64,000 nt of DNA from Xiphydria camelus (Eukaryota; Arthropoda; Insecta; Hymenoptera; Xiphydriidae), in contig OY783195.1 of NCBI GenBank assembly GCA_963678675.1, positions 26,709,385 to 26,773,384 of the forward strand. Direction: 5' to 3'. The first letter of the stretch is position 1. The number at the start of each line of letters is the position of its first letter. The notes beneath the pieces were generated by a model. It did no database searches, had not been told where the DNA came from, and saw nothing but the letters and a program-made list of their open reading frames with translations. Both the position numbers and the translations under genes were made by a program. Of the stretch, positions 11,308 to 22,815 are shown piece by piece.

Positions 11308-13189
11308 GTAAGCAGCCATCGCCTCGACGAAGGGAATCACGCAGAGGGGTTCGTATGTCTTTGAGTCCCTCCGGTTTTCGATCATGTCGCAGGACGATTG
11401 GTCCGAACCGACACCGAAAACTGGTTGTAATTTTCATACCTTTCGACAACTGTGCACGGTGACCACGAGTCGAAGCCTTCACCGGTTTCGGCTCGTGACT
11501 TTCTCGTTATGCTTTCAATAATTTCAGGTTTAGCATCTCATCGTTTCCTTCGCGATATTCGGTAGAAATCTTTCTGGATCTCGCGTAATTAGCGTTGAAG
11601 TCGGATGACCCTCCGACTTCGCTGACAAAAATTTTCCTCTCGCCGTTCAGATTGTCAGAGACACTCGTCGAATTGAATTTTATCGAGGAGCGAAGAGAGT
11701 TTGCGCGTCAGGTCGTTCTCCGCGTCGAAGTAAACGTTTCATGCGAGTTTGCGAAGTCTTTAGTATTTTTACTTCTACTCGGAGAACGCCTTAGGGGTTT
11801 CAATATAAAGTCGAATATTTTGATTTGAAGAATTGCTTACAATTAAAATATATATCGTTGAATATTCTTGCACTATTGTGTTCTGTTGTTTGAAATTAGA
11901 GTTTCGAGATTAGCCTTTCTTATTTCTTACTTCTTATTTCAATATTCCAACATTTTTATAGAAAACATACATATACTACAATTCAATAGAGTCCTTAGCT
12001 CGTTTAGATGAATAAACTGCTAATCATATTCATGCAATATTTTTCCAGCTTTCGCAAACAGTAAGTATACATTACTCAGGTGTGCTTTATTACGACAGGC
12101 AGACAAGCTCCGGTGACGGATGCGTCCCGGGACGTTATCCCTAGTGTAGGCCCTTGCACCGGGGTGGAACGAATGGAATTCGTGGAATGGTTCTGTTGGA
12201 GAGAATGTGTTGCATCTTTTTATATATAGCCGAGGGAGGTAGGCTAGTCTTTCGGAGCGAATGTGTGACTAGTTTTAAGTAGGCAGGGCCGGGCGGGAGT
12301 TCCTTCGCGGAATAACGCGCGAAAGCTCTCCCGGATCCGGGATTCGAATGCAAGCGCCCGCGGTTCTAGACCCGGACGCACGCGAAAATCAAGTATTTAA
12401 GACGTCAAAGTGTTTTTAGAAGTGCGCGAAGTGAACGCGAAAAGACTCGAAGTTAATTGGCTCGAACATTTCCGAGCTGCGATTCTCACGATCGCAGATC
12501 GTCGTTCGAGCTTATTTACTTGGCAAGGAAATCCCTGATAATGTCCGTTCTTTATCTTCACGAATCTTTAGGGATTCGTGTAGATCGAAAGCGGACCGAG
12601 GAGATTTCGAAATGAAGTAAAAAATGTGGCAGTGAATAAAAGGCTCGAGGATTCGTCAAATGTGCACAGACGTTTACGGACTGCGATTCAGCGAATCGTA
12701 GGTCGTCGTTTGGGCTAGTCACGTATTTAGCTCGCGAGAAAGTCTCGTAAAGCGCTGTACTTCGATCTCGATATGTCTCTGCGGACTCATTGAGATCCAA
12801 GGGCGGACTGAACCGACTCGAAGCGTCGCACGGGTGAACAGAAATTTCCATCTCGTTTCGTTCAAGGTTCTCCTTGAAATGGAATCGGTGGAAGTCACTG
12901 ATTCTCAGTTATAATTTTGAGAAATCCGTCACATTTATAATTAAGAATCTGTGACTTTCTATCGACTCGGACTTAGAGAGTCTAGTCGATTCGATCGAAT
13001 GATACGAAATGGTGATTTTGTTCATCCTGGCGAGGCTTTCGTCGAATGCAGGAAATCGTCGAGCCTACGTATTGTTGGGAGCTTTGCTCGAAGAGGCGAT
13101 TCGCCGAAGAGGATGATTTACTTATTTGTCGTATTGTTACCGTGCACATTGTCATTCGTATATTATTTTATGTCAATATTTTGTATCCA
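11308..13189. other. Single-copy region downstream of the candidate exons
   Basis: It holds the possible microexon. It also holds a diverged duplication: CTGCGATTCTCACGATCGCA near 12478 resembles CTGCGATTCAGCGAATCG near 12679, each followed by a GTCGTCGTT-type block. No clear exon elsewhere. Confidence 0.4.
12049..12060 (+). CDS. Possible 12-nt microexon
   Basis: CTTTCGCAAACA is flanked by a strong acceptor (CAATATTTTTCCAG) and a strong donor (GTAAGTAT). Twelve bases preserve phase 1 from the preceding candidate exon and would add Thr-Phe-Ala-Asn. If the donor is not used, the frame reads on to a TGA about 60 bases later, which would make this a terminal exon. No transcript evidence is available. 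Confidence 0.22.
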
Positions 13190-13645
13190 GGGATCTCACG
13201 TTCGGGTTTTTGAATATTCCACATCATATGACCTGATTTTAACGCTTTTCTACCCAGATAGATAAATTTGCGTAAATTGTACTGCAACTCAAGGTAATAT
13301 TATTAGCTCATCTGATGCATCAAGGTAGTGTGCTCTATGAGTCGTCATTAAGCAAGCATATATTTGTATCATTAAATAATTTCAAACTAGTACAATTAAA
13401 AGGCTAAACATTTATTTAATATACCTTACATTTTTCGTTGATTTGTTGCTACAATAAATATTGCGATTAATTTGAATGGTATTGGGATGTACATTTAACA
13501 ATTTTCTGGAGAACAATTTTTTTTAAACGTTCATTCAAGTCTATCTGGGTAGTTTCTTGGTTTTTATTCGATTGCATTTTTTGCATTTATGTGTAATTTG
13601 AAGTTTTATATGAACATAAATGATATACAATACGTGAGATCCTTA
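13190..13645. mobile_element. Nested or double TIR element, about 455 bp
   Basis: An inner inverted pair (CTACCCAGATAGA at 13250 and its inverse ending 13552) sits inside an outer inverted pair (GGATCTCACGT at about 13191 and its inverse near 13640). This is either one element with layered TIRs or an insertion inside an older one. AT-rich, no coding capacity. Confidence 0.5.
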
Positions 13646-15304
13646 TTTGTATTAAGAAATACGTGGCATTTTATTTGCATTCGAAAATTGAGATTTATAT
13701 TTCATAAAAATGTATGAAATTGTTTACATGCCTCAAATTGCATTTGAGAATGGAATAATTGATTTCTGTCAGCATATTTTCTGCTCCTTTCTAACCATCA
13801 ATATTATCATACGAGTAATATGTTGCGCCGAACAGATAAGAGGCTGAGATGGAGTGTAGATACAATCTGTTAATGCTTACATTGTCAGCAAATTGCATAA
13901 CTATAATTTTCAGCAAAATAAGTGTTGACCAAATTGAGTGTGGATTAGTATACTTATTGCGTCTACTAGCGTATATTAGTTCTGGCGTTTATCGACGATT
14001 AAGTATTGACAAAATTGGGCCATATTCTGTCTCAAGATCTTAGCTGTTTGCATTTGGAAAATGTAAAAAAGTCCATCTTTGTAGTTGGCTGCGTATTTCT
14101 ACATAAAGTCAAACGAGTCGTTAATGAACCGTTTTCTCGGTAATGCTGATTGATCGAGAAACGTCATTCGCGGCTCGATATCACTTTACTTTTGACTCAC
14201 CGATCCTGCTACAATGTTCCGAGGTAGCTCCTTATTTTCAGCGAAATGAATTGGGGATAACTGAATGAGTAGATCATCAAGGATGTCGAATTTGTGTTGG
14301 ATTGGTTAAAGATGATAATATTTGTGACAATGCTTAGTGGATGTCAATCTCTCAACGAATGGCAATATCTCAATGGATGACAATGTCTCAATGAATGACA
14401 GTACGATGATGACGATCTTAAATTCCGAAGTGAATCTAGGATTTATGTATCGTAGGTACGTAAGTATTCTTTTTTCCTCTGTAATATATTATCAGCAACA
14501 TGTTTTCATAAGTAGGCGTACGTGCTTATTGATTAATCAATTTTATTCGTTTTATTTAACTAAATATTTACTGCTCCATATAATATTTCAGTATTACTCT
14601 TTTTTCATTCAACACTATTTCATTCGTATCCAACTTAATTCATATAATAATTTTACTTAATTACAATATTCAAAGCGTTAAATGTTTTTATGATGTCAAT
14701 ATTTTTTAAATCAACATTATGTTATTATCTAAATTAAATCAAATTATTGATTTTCAAATATCAGGTGTACAGCTTTGCTCCCGCTGATTTTTACATTAAG
14801 CTGGTATAGGAAAACGGCGTAAGCAAAATTGTACACCTAATGCAATGTATGCACAGACTTTCCATTACGTTTTGTTCAGAATTACGCTATAAATATAAGA
14901 GCCTAACTTTAATTGTTTTTGTTTTTTATTAGTTTTAGTTTTATTATCTTGACATTTAATTGATAACTGCAAGCGATTATATATGTTGGGGGATTTAATT
15001 TACACAATACCTATATATATTCAGTCAATATATTCGTTACTGCACATGCATTACATTTCTATGATACATTATTAATTAACTATTTTTTCTGCAATATTCG
15101 TTTTTGCCGCACGCCTACTTTCAATTTATATTTTGTATGTGTTTATATTTATATGAAATGCTGAATACTCTCAACTGAAATGATATTATTATATAAAAAC
15201 ACCTGGCAGAACAATGTTGCATGGAAGTGGTGTGGGTATATTCGGTTAAAGAAAATTATTGAAACAAAATGAATGAAAAATTAATAAGAAATTGTTTATT
15301 CTGA
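13646..15304. other. AT-rich region, probably decayed transposon sequence
   Basis: Short ATGGATGACAATG-like repeats at 14338-14400 and a hairpin at 14763. The part next to 15305 may be the 3' tail of the endonuclease element. A minus-strand frame near 14210-14300 ends at a GTGAGT but lacks a good acceptor. Confidence 0.4.
14763..14838. repeat. Short inverted repeat
   Basis: AGGTGTACAGCTTTGCTC is mirrored by GAGCAAA-like AGCAAAATTGTACACCT. It lies about 470 bases downstream of the endonuclease stop, so it might belong to the 3' tail of that element. It is not a classical terminator. Confidence 0.35.
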
Positions 15305-15544
15305 CTATGAATCAAGTATACTGGATATAATTGATTTACGATAGCTAAAATACGATACATAAACTTGCGAGTGTAGCGTATCAATAAAATGTTGAAAAAC
15401 TGCATCAACAGTTGTTCCGCCGCTAGTCGTCGCAACTGTTTTGTCAGAGCTCATATCAAGTTCCAACTTATCCTTCAAAAAAGTAATAAGTGGTGTAGAT
15501 GCAGGATCATTAAAATTTACGTTGAAATCACCACTCAGAATCAT
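15305..15544 (-). pseudogene. Transposon endonuclease fragment (exo/endonuclease/phosphatase fold)
   Basis: The 79-residue frame begins ILSGDFNVNF, the GDFN motif of the endonuclease/exonuclease/phosphatase fold, and ends YVSYFSYRKSIISSI before its stop. Endonuclease domains with a SYFSY-like tail are, as I recall, typical of insect Helentron-type elements, where the endonuclease is the last domain. A non-LTR retrotransposon is the alternative. The 5' side is cut off at about 15545, so most of the domain and any helicase are missing. Confidence 0.6.
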
Positions 15545-15797
15545 CTCGGGGGGTCGGAGATGATAATCTTCCCCAAGTATAGCCGAACCCTCCGTATTTT
15601 TACTGTATCTCGAGATAAGCGCGCTCAGAGTTAAATAGGAACCGGTCCGTGTATTGCACTTTTACTCTGTGTAGTTCGACACATTTCATCGTGTAAGAAG
15701 CACGAACGACTATACACGTATTTCGAAGCTTCGACTCCTAAAATATGCGATGAATTGATGCCATCAGATATTTCAAAATTCGCGAGATTTTTCCACC

Positions 15798-16002
15798 TAC
15801 ACTGAGTAAAATCATTTGCCGATTCAAGTAACCATCGACATGAACATATCTATTATATATCTCGTTGAATTAAGTATGTTACTCGAATCAGGTATAGATT
15901 CGTTCAATTCAATGCATATATACACTTGTCTAAAATAAGTATATCCTCGGCACTATTCATGTCGACGGTTACTTGGATCGGCAAATTATTTTGTTCAGAG
16001 TA
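15798..16002. mobile_element. Palindromic MITE with TACACTGAG end
   Basis: TACACTGAGTAAAATCATTT and GCCGATTCAAGTAACC are mirrored by GGTTACTTGGATCGGC and AAATTATTTTGTTCAGAGTA. TA occurs at both edges. Confidence 0.72.
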
Positions 16003-16570
16003 TAGAATATTCATGCACCCCGAGGTGTTCGAAAGTAAAGAGCGGCGCAATAAGAGAGGCGAGAGGACGAGTAGGTGACACGATGGCCGACAGGTTAAAG
16101 AGCTCGAGTTGTCAGAGGCGCGTCCGTCCTTCGTCTCGTGGGCTCTATAGGAAATTTAATTCGATCGCCACACACCACGTCGACGTCCCCCTGCCTCGTC
16201 GTTCGTTGCGCGTGGGTTACACGTTGGGCCGTATCAAGGCTCGCGCGAAGGGGTTCATTAGCGGCTGCACTCGATGGATCTCGGTGTTCGCCGCGCGTGT
16301 GTGTACGGAGGCTGCAGCGTGGCGGACGGAGACGGAAAGGTGCGTCCGGACGTTAATTTCGTGTGAAATTCGAGCGGCTTCGAAAACGCGTGCCTGCGCT
16401 TTTCCCTACGTGGTCCTCGAGGGTTCGTCTATGCGGGAGGGATGATTTTTTGGGGTGTTTTGTTCGCGTCTCTATTTTTTATAGAGTAATTTGCGTGATA
16501 AACGTCTTCGGTGATTTAAATTCTTTTAAATTAATTCAGACGACTTGAAGAGAGAAAGATGCATCGTTAT
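16003..16570. other. GC-rich spacer
   Basis: CpG-rich, open in several frames, no domain. An ATGGCCGACAG followed by GTTAAAG at 16083 looks start-like but is unsupported. Confidence 0.45.
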
Positions 16571-16740
16571 CTCACAGAAAAAAACAGCAATTTTTATTAT
16601 CATATATCTGGTTAAACTAGTATCTGTACTGTTGTAAACAGTAAATAGAAATGTGTCCTCTATACACAAATTCTTGAAAATGAGCTCGTCTCAACGCTAC
16701 TGAATGATAAACAGTAAAAATTGCTGATTACTTCTTTCCA
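16571..16740. mobile_element. Palindromic MITE, about 170 bp
   Basis: CACAGAAAAAAACAGCAATT and TTTATTATCATATATC are mirrored by AATGATAAACAGTAAAAATT then GCTG. The end is a variant of the CACAGAGAAAAA signature. Confidence 0.55.
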
Positions 16741-16831
16741 TGCTCGATATAAGTCGATCGCATTTACAACAATTATTGAGAAATATAGAAGCCATTTCGA
16801 TCAATCAAAGAATTTCAAATCGTACGCGGAA

Positions 16832-17028
16832 CAAAATTGTGTGGTAAATTTCGGGACAAGGCCAATTTCTTGTTACGATAACTACAATTTTAGGAAAAAT
16901 TATAGTAGAACTTATACAAATTGTGCAAGCGTTTGCTGTAAAATTTTAGTTATCGTAACAATAAATTGGCCTTATCCCGCATTTTACCACAAACTTTGTT
17001 GATGTTACAATTTATTTTTTTCCGTGTA
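16832..17028. mobile_element. Family C MITE, copy 3
   Basis: The left tip is lost; GTGGTAAATTTCGGGACAAG begins the left arm and the right end is ATTTTTTTCCGTGTA, immediately followed by a family A copy. Confidence 0.72.
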
Positions 17029-17284
17029 CACAGAAAGAGATTCAGTTGGATCTACTGATAATTACTTGCGGGATCGCAAGTAATTATTTATCTACATCAA
17101 TTTGTCCTTTTTTCATATTAATTTGACATTCCTTCCCTGCAATCACATACAATTCCACACGACTGTAAGAAAGAGATATTCAATTGATGTATTGAAAAAT
17201 TTCATTGATATATAATAAATAAATAATTACGTGCGAGCTCGCAAGTATTTTTCAGTAGATCCTACCAATTCTTTTTCTCTGCGT
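17029..17284. mobile_element. Family A MITE, copy 3
   Basis: Full-length. It starts CACAGAAAGAGATTCAG, directly at the right end of a family C copy, and ends TTCTTTTTCTCTGCG. Its core is CTGCAATCACATACAATT. Confidence 0.8.
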
Positions 17285-18778
17285 ATCTCAACTTTTGCCG
17301 GGAAAAATCGTCAGCAAAAACGCGCGTACCTCGATGATCGGTAACTATAATACAATTATGTATGATGCATCTCTCGTCGGTGCATCCGATGCAAACGGGA
17401 CTTTCCGAGACACCGCGTCCCATCCTCCCGCGGCTCGTCGCAAGATCAGCGAGTTCTGGTCTCGTGGTGTCCATAATGCGTTTACGGCGAGGCCGGAAGC
17501 CCCCCGGACTGCGCGGGAGGAGGGCCGGATCCGGCCGTGAAACGGGGCCCTTTGTCCGCGGTATTGTGGCCCGTAAGTAGTAGCCGGGCTTTCGAGTCCC
17601 TCGGTCTTTCAGCTTCCGAGGAAAGCGTCGTTACGTAGCGCAACACGAGCGTGTGCGTGTCGGAGGGTCGAGAAAAATGGCTTCGAGGGTTAAGCGTATA
17701 CCGAGGTCAGGACAAATCGTCCGGCGCAGCGCCGCGTCCGGTTTCAAACGGGAGCGACTTATCTCAGCTAATTGTCATGACTTCGAGGTGGACGATAACC
17801 GCGTGGCCGATATCTGACTTGGAGGAGATGAGTTTATTTTGCGTTGGTGTTGGAAATGTCTCACCTCCTCGGTTTGACCTTTGATCGCCGCTACCGATAT
17901 CCGGTATCAGAAAATGATCGACTCTCGTTCAAATTCGAATTCGGCGGACAAATCGCATTTCGTAATTTTTTGAGCGTATACATTATTAAAAATTTCTTGT
18001 GAAAACTCAAGTGAATACGTGTCTACGGATGTGGCAATTTATTATTTGACATATCCTGTGTACAAATGCGGTTGATAATTGCTTCAATTGCTTGTTGACT
18101 TTAGTTTTTAAATGAAATGTTTAATAATGCACATAGTGTCTTTTTGTTTCAAATTTTACTCAAGAAAATTGAACATTAAGACTCGATATGTGTATTCAGA
18201 TATTACTGAAAATTCAGATTTTTTCGATTCTCGACTAGTAGCTCACACCGTTAAAAATATTTATTTTAAACTTAAGGAAAATACTGAAGTTTCTGTCAAA
18301 CACAAATCACATGTCTCGAATATCGTATAATCTTTCTTGAAATTCAAAATAGCGTTGCAGGAATCACGGAATTTCCGTAAGATTGCATTTCAAAATAAAG
18401 AAACAATCAAAATATTACGAAATCATACTCGAATTTAAGATAAAAAATACGCGTCCCTTCAAATGAAGACCAATAATTATCCCGCGTCTGAAAATTCAAA
18501 GAAATTTGTCAACTCTGCAATTACACCATTCGCGTTAATCGCCGTCGCGAGCAAACCTCGCGGATTACCCCCATAAAATTGCGCTTCCCCGCCGTCGCAC
18601 CCTCCCCCTATTATTTATACCTCGTACATAATGTACATCGCGAATCCGCGCGTCGTTCCTCCGCGATGCCGAGTCATACACCCGCAACACATCCACCGAC
18701 ACTTTCGCTCGCCGCGGCAATCGTCGTGCGTCGCACTCCTCGCGAAGAGGACGAGAGAGTCGCGCGAGCCAGAGTGGG

Positions 18779-18821
<43 letters not shown>

Positions 18822-19589
18822 TTGGTTGTTGGGAAGCCGATATCTGGCCGCAGCCCCGAGAGGTTGGGCTCGAGAGGGCTCGGGAGCTCGGGCTCGGGGG
18901 TGGGCGAACCCCCGGCCCCCCTCCTTCGCCACCGAGTGGCGGGGATATCGGCTCCTGAATCCGAATCCGGGGATACGAAGGAGGAAACGAGTTGTGTCGT
19001 ATACGCTGTAGGGGGGTTTACGCTGGATATGGGTATTGTATCCGCTCCCTTCTCCACTTTCCGGTCCCGACCCACCGCCCCGGCTCCGATCCATATATTT
19101 AAAACAAATGCTATCTGATGCGGCGCCGCTTTGTGGAGGCAAGATGAGACAGACCCCCGTTCCCCGCTGCTCTCGCTCACCCTCTCTTTCTCCACACGTC
19201 CGTATTTCTCTGCCGCCGTCTCGCTCTCACTCACGGAGAGTCACGGGCGCGAAAACCCGTTCGGCGAGCCACCCTCGTAGAGCCGGCCAAAGCACGGATC
19301 CCTCGAAATCCCGGATTACCCGATATTCCCATATCGGCGTTAATTCGTGAAATGGCTTTCATCCGCGGACTCTCCGCGACGCGGACCACCGAGCGGACTT
19401 CTCGCGAGCGCGCGCCGCCGGCCGGGTTTTGGTTTGTCGTGTGTGCGTGCTCCTGGGGTCGATTTCCGGTTTGCCGTGTTGTCGGGATTTGTGGTCGTCA
19501 GTGTCGCGATTCTCGGGGTTTGCCTTGATTTTCTGTTTCGTCTCACATTTTGTAACGTGTGAAAATCGCTTGTTTCGGTACGACTATGC
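17285..19589. other. Long mostly GC-rich spacer
   Basis: GC-rich at 17380-17900 and 18560-19560 around an AT-rich centre, with the CT microsatellite. Overlapping frames up to 186 codons on both strands at 18.6-19.2 kb are compositional. Confidence 0.5.
18785..18819. repeat. (CT)n microsatellite
   Basis: An uninterrupted CT run of about 17 units lies inside a GC-rich block. Confidence 0.9.
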
Positions 19590-19742
19590 CCTGTAAAAAA
19601 ACGTTCTGTTAAATTTAATAGAATAATTGTATGCAAAGCTTTTATCTAATATGTGATTATGAAAATTAATATACTCCGTTAGGAAATTTATAAAGGAAAC
19701 TTCATAAGGAAATATATTAATTTCCATACCTAATCATGTATT
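19590..19742. mobile_element. Family E repeat, truncated
   Basis: It contains GCTTTTATCTAATATGTGAT and TATGAAAATTAATATACTCC plus part of the mirrored arm. It is cut on the right by the family A copy at 19743. Confidence 0.6.
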
Positions 19743-20001
19743 CACAGAGAAAAAAATGAGTTCGATCTACCGAAAATTACTTGCGGGGTCGCGAGTAATT
19801 ATTTATTTATAACAATGAAATCTTTTAATACAACTAGATGTCTCTTCCTTATAATTATATGGAATGGTGTACGATTGCAAGGAGGAAATATCAAATTAAC
19901 GTGAAAAGAGATCAAATTGATGTAAATAAATAATTATTTGCGACCCCCCGCAACTCAGAGATCTATTAGTAGAAGATCCAACTAATTCTTTTTCCCTGTG
20001 T
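19743..20001. mobile_element. Family A MITE, copy 4
   Basis: Full-length with ends CACAGAGAAAAAAATGAG and TTCTTTTTCCCTGTG. It abuts a truncated family E copy on its left. Confidence 0.8.
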
Positions 20002-20869
20002 TGGAAAAAAGCTTTATACCTACAAATTCTTGTGTTCACAGTATATATCCTTTTCTCTTTCTTGATCCTCTAAAGTAGGTAGCTTAATCTTCAAACCGTC
20101 ACGATATGTCGTAGGGTCGCAGAAACCCCAATTCAAACGGATCGTATCAACGTTACACAAATTCCGCGACGTCAGTCAAGAATTAATATCGTCGCGTTTT
20201 GAAAGAAAATATTCCACAAACCGATCCGTCGTTAATTCGGCGATCGAAACGAAAGGAAATCGCGACTGAAATCGAAGGGTGTTCGGAGGGTGCTGCTATC
20301 TATCCCCGAGAGAGAGGAGGAGTTCGAGGATCGCCGGATCGGTTAGGCGGGATCGCGCGGTGTCGCGGCTCTATCAGCCGAGGCGCGCTCGCGCGGGACT
20401 CCTATCTCCGCCAGTAAATCCGGCCGTAAGTTAAACTATTGGGGAATCGAAGAGCAGAGACCCACAGTGCTCGCGCCCTCCGTGCGCGCGGGGAGATCCT
20501 CGGAGGCGAGGCAGAATCAAGTTTATGTATATCTCGTTGCCTATCATCTCCATCACCATAGATTGCCCATAAAGAACCCCCCCGGCAATCCGTGGTTATA
20601 CTCCACTCGGCTCGCTCTCGTCTCTCCTACGGCGCCTCCTACCCCCCAACACGGATAGGCGGCTCGCTCCTTCGCCAAGTCGTATCGAGAATCTCGCGGG
20701 GGAGAATCTCCTTTTTCGTATATACGCCCGCGATCGACGCCCCGGGACGCGATGTACCATGTGTCTCGACCTAAACCAAACACGTATACATATAGGGACA
20801 CGGGTTTTCATTGCTTTCTATGTCCGGGGGCTACGTCCGGTTTAGCGTGACACTTACGGGGAAACTGGT
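20002..20869. other. GC-rich spacer
   Basis: A GTAAGT at 20426 follows a short open stretch, but the acceptor side is absent. No gene supported. Confidence 0.5.
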
Positions 20870-21692
20870 CGAGGTGGTTTACCGATTTTCGTCATTCTGC
20901 GAAACGTTGAAGTACATCGAAAAACATTAGACGTGTTTTCTGCGTGTTGATTCGGTCGTTTAAGGGGTGAAAACCATCCCTGAATGTGACTCCTAAAACC
21001 GTTTTTTATTCTCACATGGAGAAAGAAGATTAGTAAAAAATTATGGGCAAAAAACTATGAATTTGTACAGTTATCCCACTAATAGAGCACACACATTGAA
21101 GTTTTTAAAAGACTACAGCGTATTTTTTTACAGTGCGTAATAGAATAAATATCAGTTTACACGGTATAATTTAACAATCTCTCGTTAATATATGTATGTC
21201 TGGTGTTTACGGGTTTATACTGCAACGAACTGTAAAAGGTACGCGATGTGTCTATAAAAAAAATTCAATATCTCACCTCGAGAAGCCCTGTTACCAGGAT
21301 TGACTGTAAAAATTACTAATTCTTTTTCTCCGTGTAATCGAAATGGACTTCACTGATTTTCTTCATTTTGCAAAATATTTTAGTGCATCGAAAATCATTA
21401 GATACATTCGATCATTTAAGGGGTGGAAATAACACTAAATTTAACTCCGAAACAGTTTTTCATCCCCATCGAGTGTAAAAATACTTAGCATGTTATTTCT
21501 TTCGATAAGAAGTACATACAGTTTGTTTCGTTAAGAAATTCAACGTAACTTTGTAATTGCAAAAAAGCGATTTTAGGGTTACACATTTAGAGGTTATTTT
21601 CATACCTTAAATGACCGAATTAGCACGTCAAAAAATATATCTAATATTTTTCGATGTACTACAATATATTTCAGAGTGAAGAAAATCTGTGA
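20870..21692. repeat. Three copies of one 140-bp repeat around a family F element
   Basis: 20870-21010 and 21337-21475 are direct copies (shared blocks GTACATCGAAAAACATTAGA-like and CATTTAAGGGGTG). 21540-21692 is an inverted copy. The family F element 21013-21336 sits exactly between the two direct copies. The unit is not found elsewhere in the window. Confidence 0.65.
21013..21336. mobile_element. Family F MITE, copy 2
   Basis: The left end is ATGGAGAAAGAAGATTAGTA and the right end ACTAATTCTTTTTCTCCGTG. It has the CACCTCGAGAAGCCCTGTTA block shared with the copies at 8.6 and 59.7 kb. Confidence 0.7.
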
Positions 21693-22649
21693 GGTCATTG
21701 AACATGGTTTCTTTGCTAGATCTGAGCTTTCGACGAGATATTATAGTTAAGTCTGTCCGTTCTCCTAATGATTCTCGCGTATTGTCTATTTCTTTCGACG
21801 TCGAGCGAGAAGATGAGAGAAAAATGACGTGAAATGTCGAACGCATCGCCCGACACGCTTCCCCGAGTGAGCGGAGTGTGACCTCAGGCTCTCTCCCGAT
21901 GGGAACCCCCGAGCGCACAAAACAGAGTCTTTAGCTCTCCTTAGCACGCCGAGGACGAGGGCGCGCGCGCGGGAGAGGAGCCGAGCGTGACCGATGTCCT
22001 CTGACAGAGCCGTCCGCGACGGCACCATAAACGCATTACAGCCGGAACGAATCGACTTCTGACTGCGAACGAGGGAAACTCGGACGAGAGTCGGGTCACT
22101 CGCGCGCGTATGCCGCTGCCGCTGTTGCGTCCCTCTCACACTCCGGCGGCTCGGGGGCGGCCGGATAAATGCCGAAATTGCGAGTAGCGAGAGAAAGAGG
22201 CGCAAAGGAGGTTTAACGAGTAAATATATGGGTGGGGTCCAACTCGGAACAGGCAGGGGGGCCCTGTTCGGTCAGCATCGCGGCCCTTATTACGGTCTTT
22301 TAGGCAGGTGATTCGTGCAGGGCTGCAGTCCGGGTGGAATGCATCGTCGCTGCGAGATTTCTCGATTTTCCGATTACGATCAACGCGTAAACGTATTCGG
22401 TTGGTAGACAATAATTCCTTTCTCTCTTAAGAATATCATAATATGTCTCGATGAGATTTCTTAGACAGATCTACGATTTTGAGAATCAGCATAAGAATAA
22501 ATATCTCTCGGCCGAGATAATTAATTATTTTTAAAGATCAAAACATATAAAAATGCTGTTCAATTTACGTACTTCGGAAGTATTTTTAATTTTGCAACGA
22601 ATTTGCAACCCTATAAAGGTCGAGGAAAAATGTGTTGTACATAGAAAAA
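21693..22649. other. GC-rich spacer
   Basis: GC-rich at 21840-22400, AT-rich after. Open minus-strand frames are arginine/serine-rich without a domain. Confidence 0.5.
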
Positions 22650-22815
22650 TTTAATTCTGACTTCAATCCTCGTTATCTTTTGATTTATGAATACCACGCA
22701 AAAATGACTCAATTACTTTTTGAAGATCACATCTCGATCTACAAAAAAGTTCTATACCAACATAAGCGAAAACGTTATAGGTAAGGAGATAATCGGAATC
22801 AAACTCGATTTCAAA
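22650..22815. repeat. Diverged family I fragment
   Basis: CTACAAAAAAGTTCTATACC and ATAGGTAAGGAGATAATCGG resemble the inner part of family I and of the piggyBac-like MITE at 28.6 kb. The ends are not recognisable. Confidence 0.4.

Noticed and set aside
14210..14300. Minus-strand frame with LSPIHFAENKELPRNIVAGS before GTGAGT
   Set aside because: No convincing acceptor and a stop close upstream; it lies in AT-rich decayed transposon sequence.
17312..17450. Minus-strand cysteine-rich frame (CIGCTDERCIIHNC) before a GTACGC
   Set aside because: The donor is non-optimal, no acceptor is visible upstream and the frame runs into a family A MITE end.
18615..19234. Open frames of 175-186 codons on both strands
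   Set aside because: They run through a CT microsatellite that gives alternating RERE or SLSL residues; compositional.
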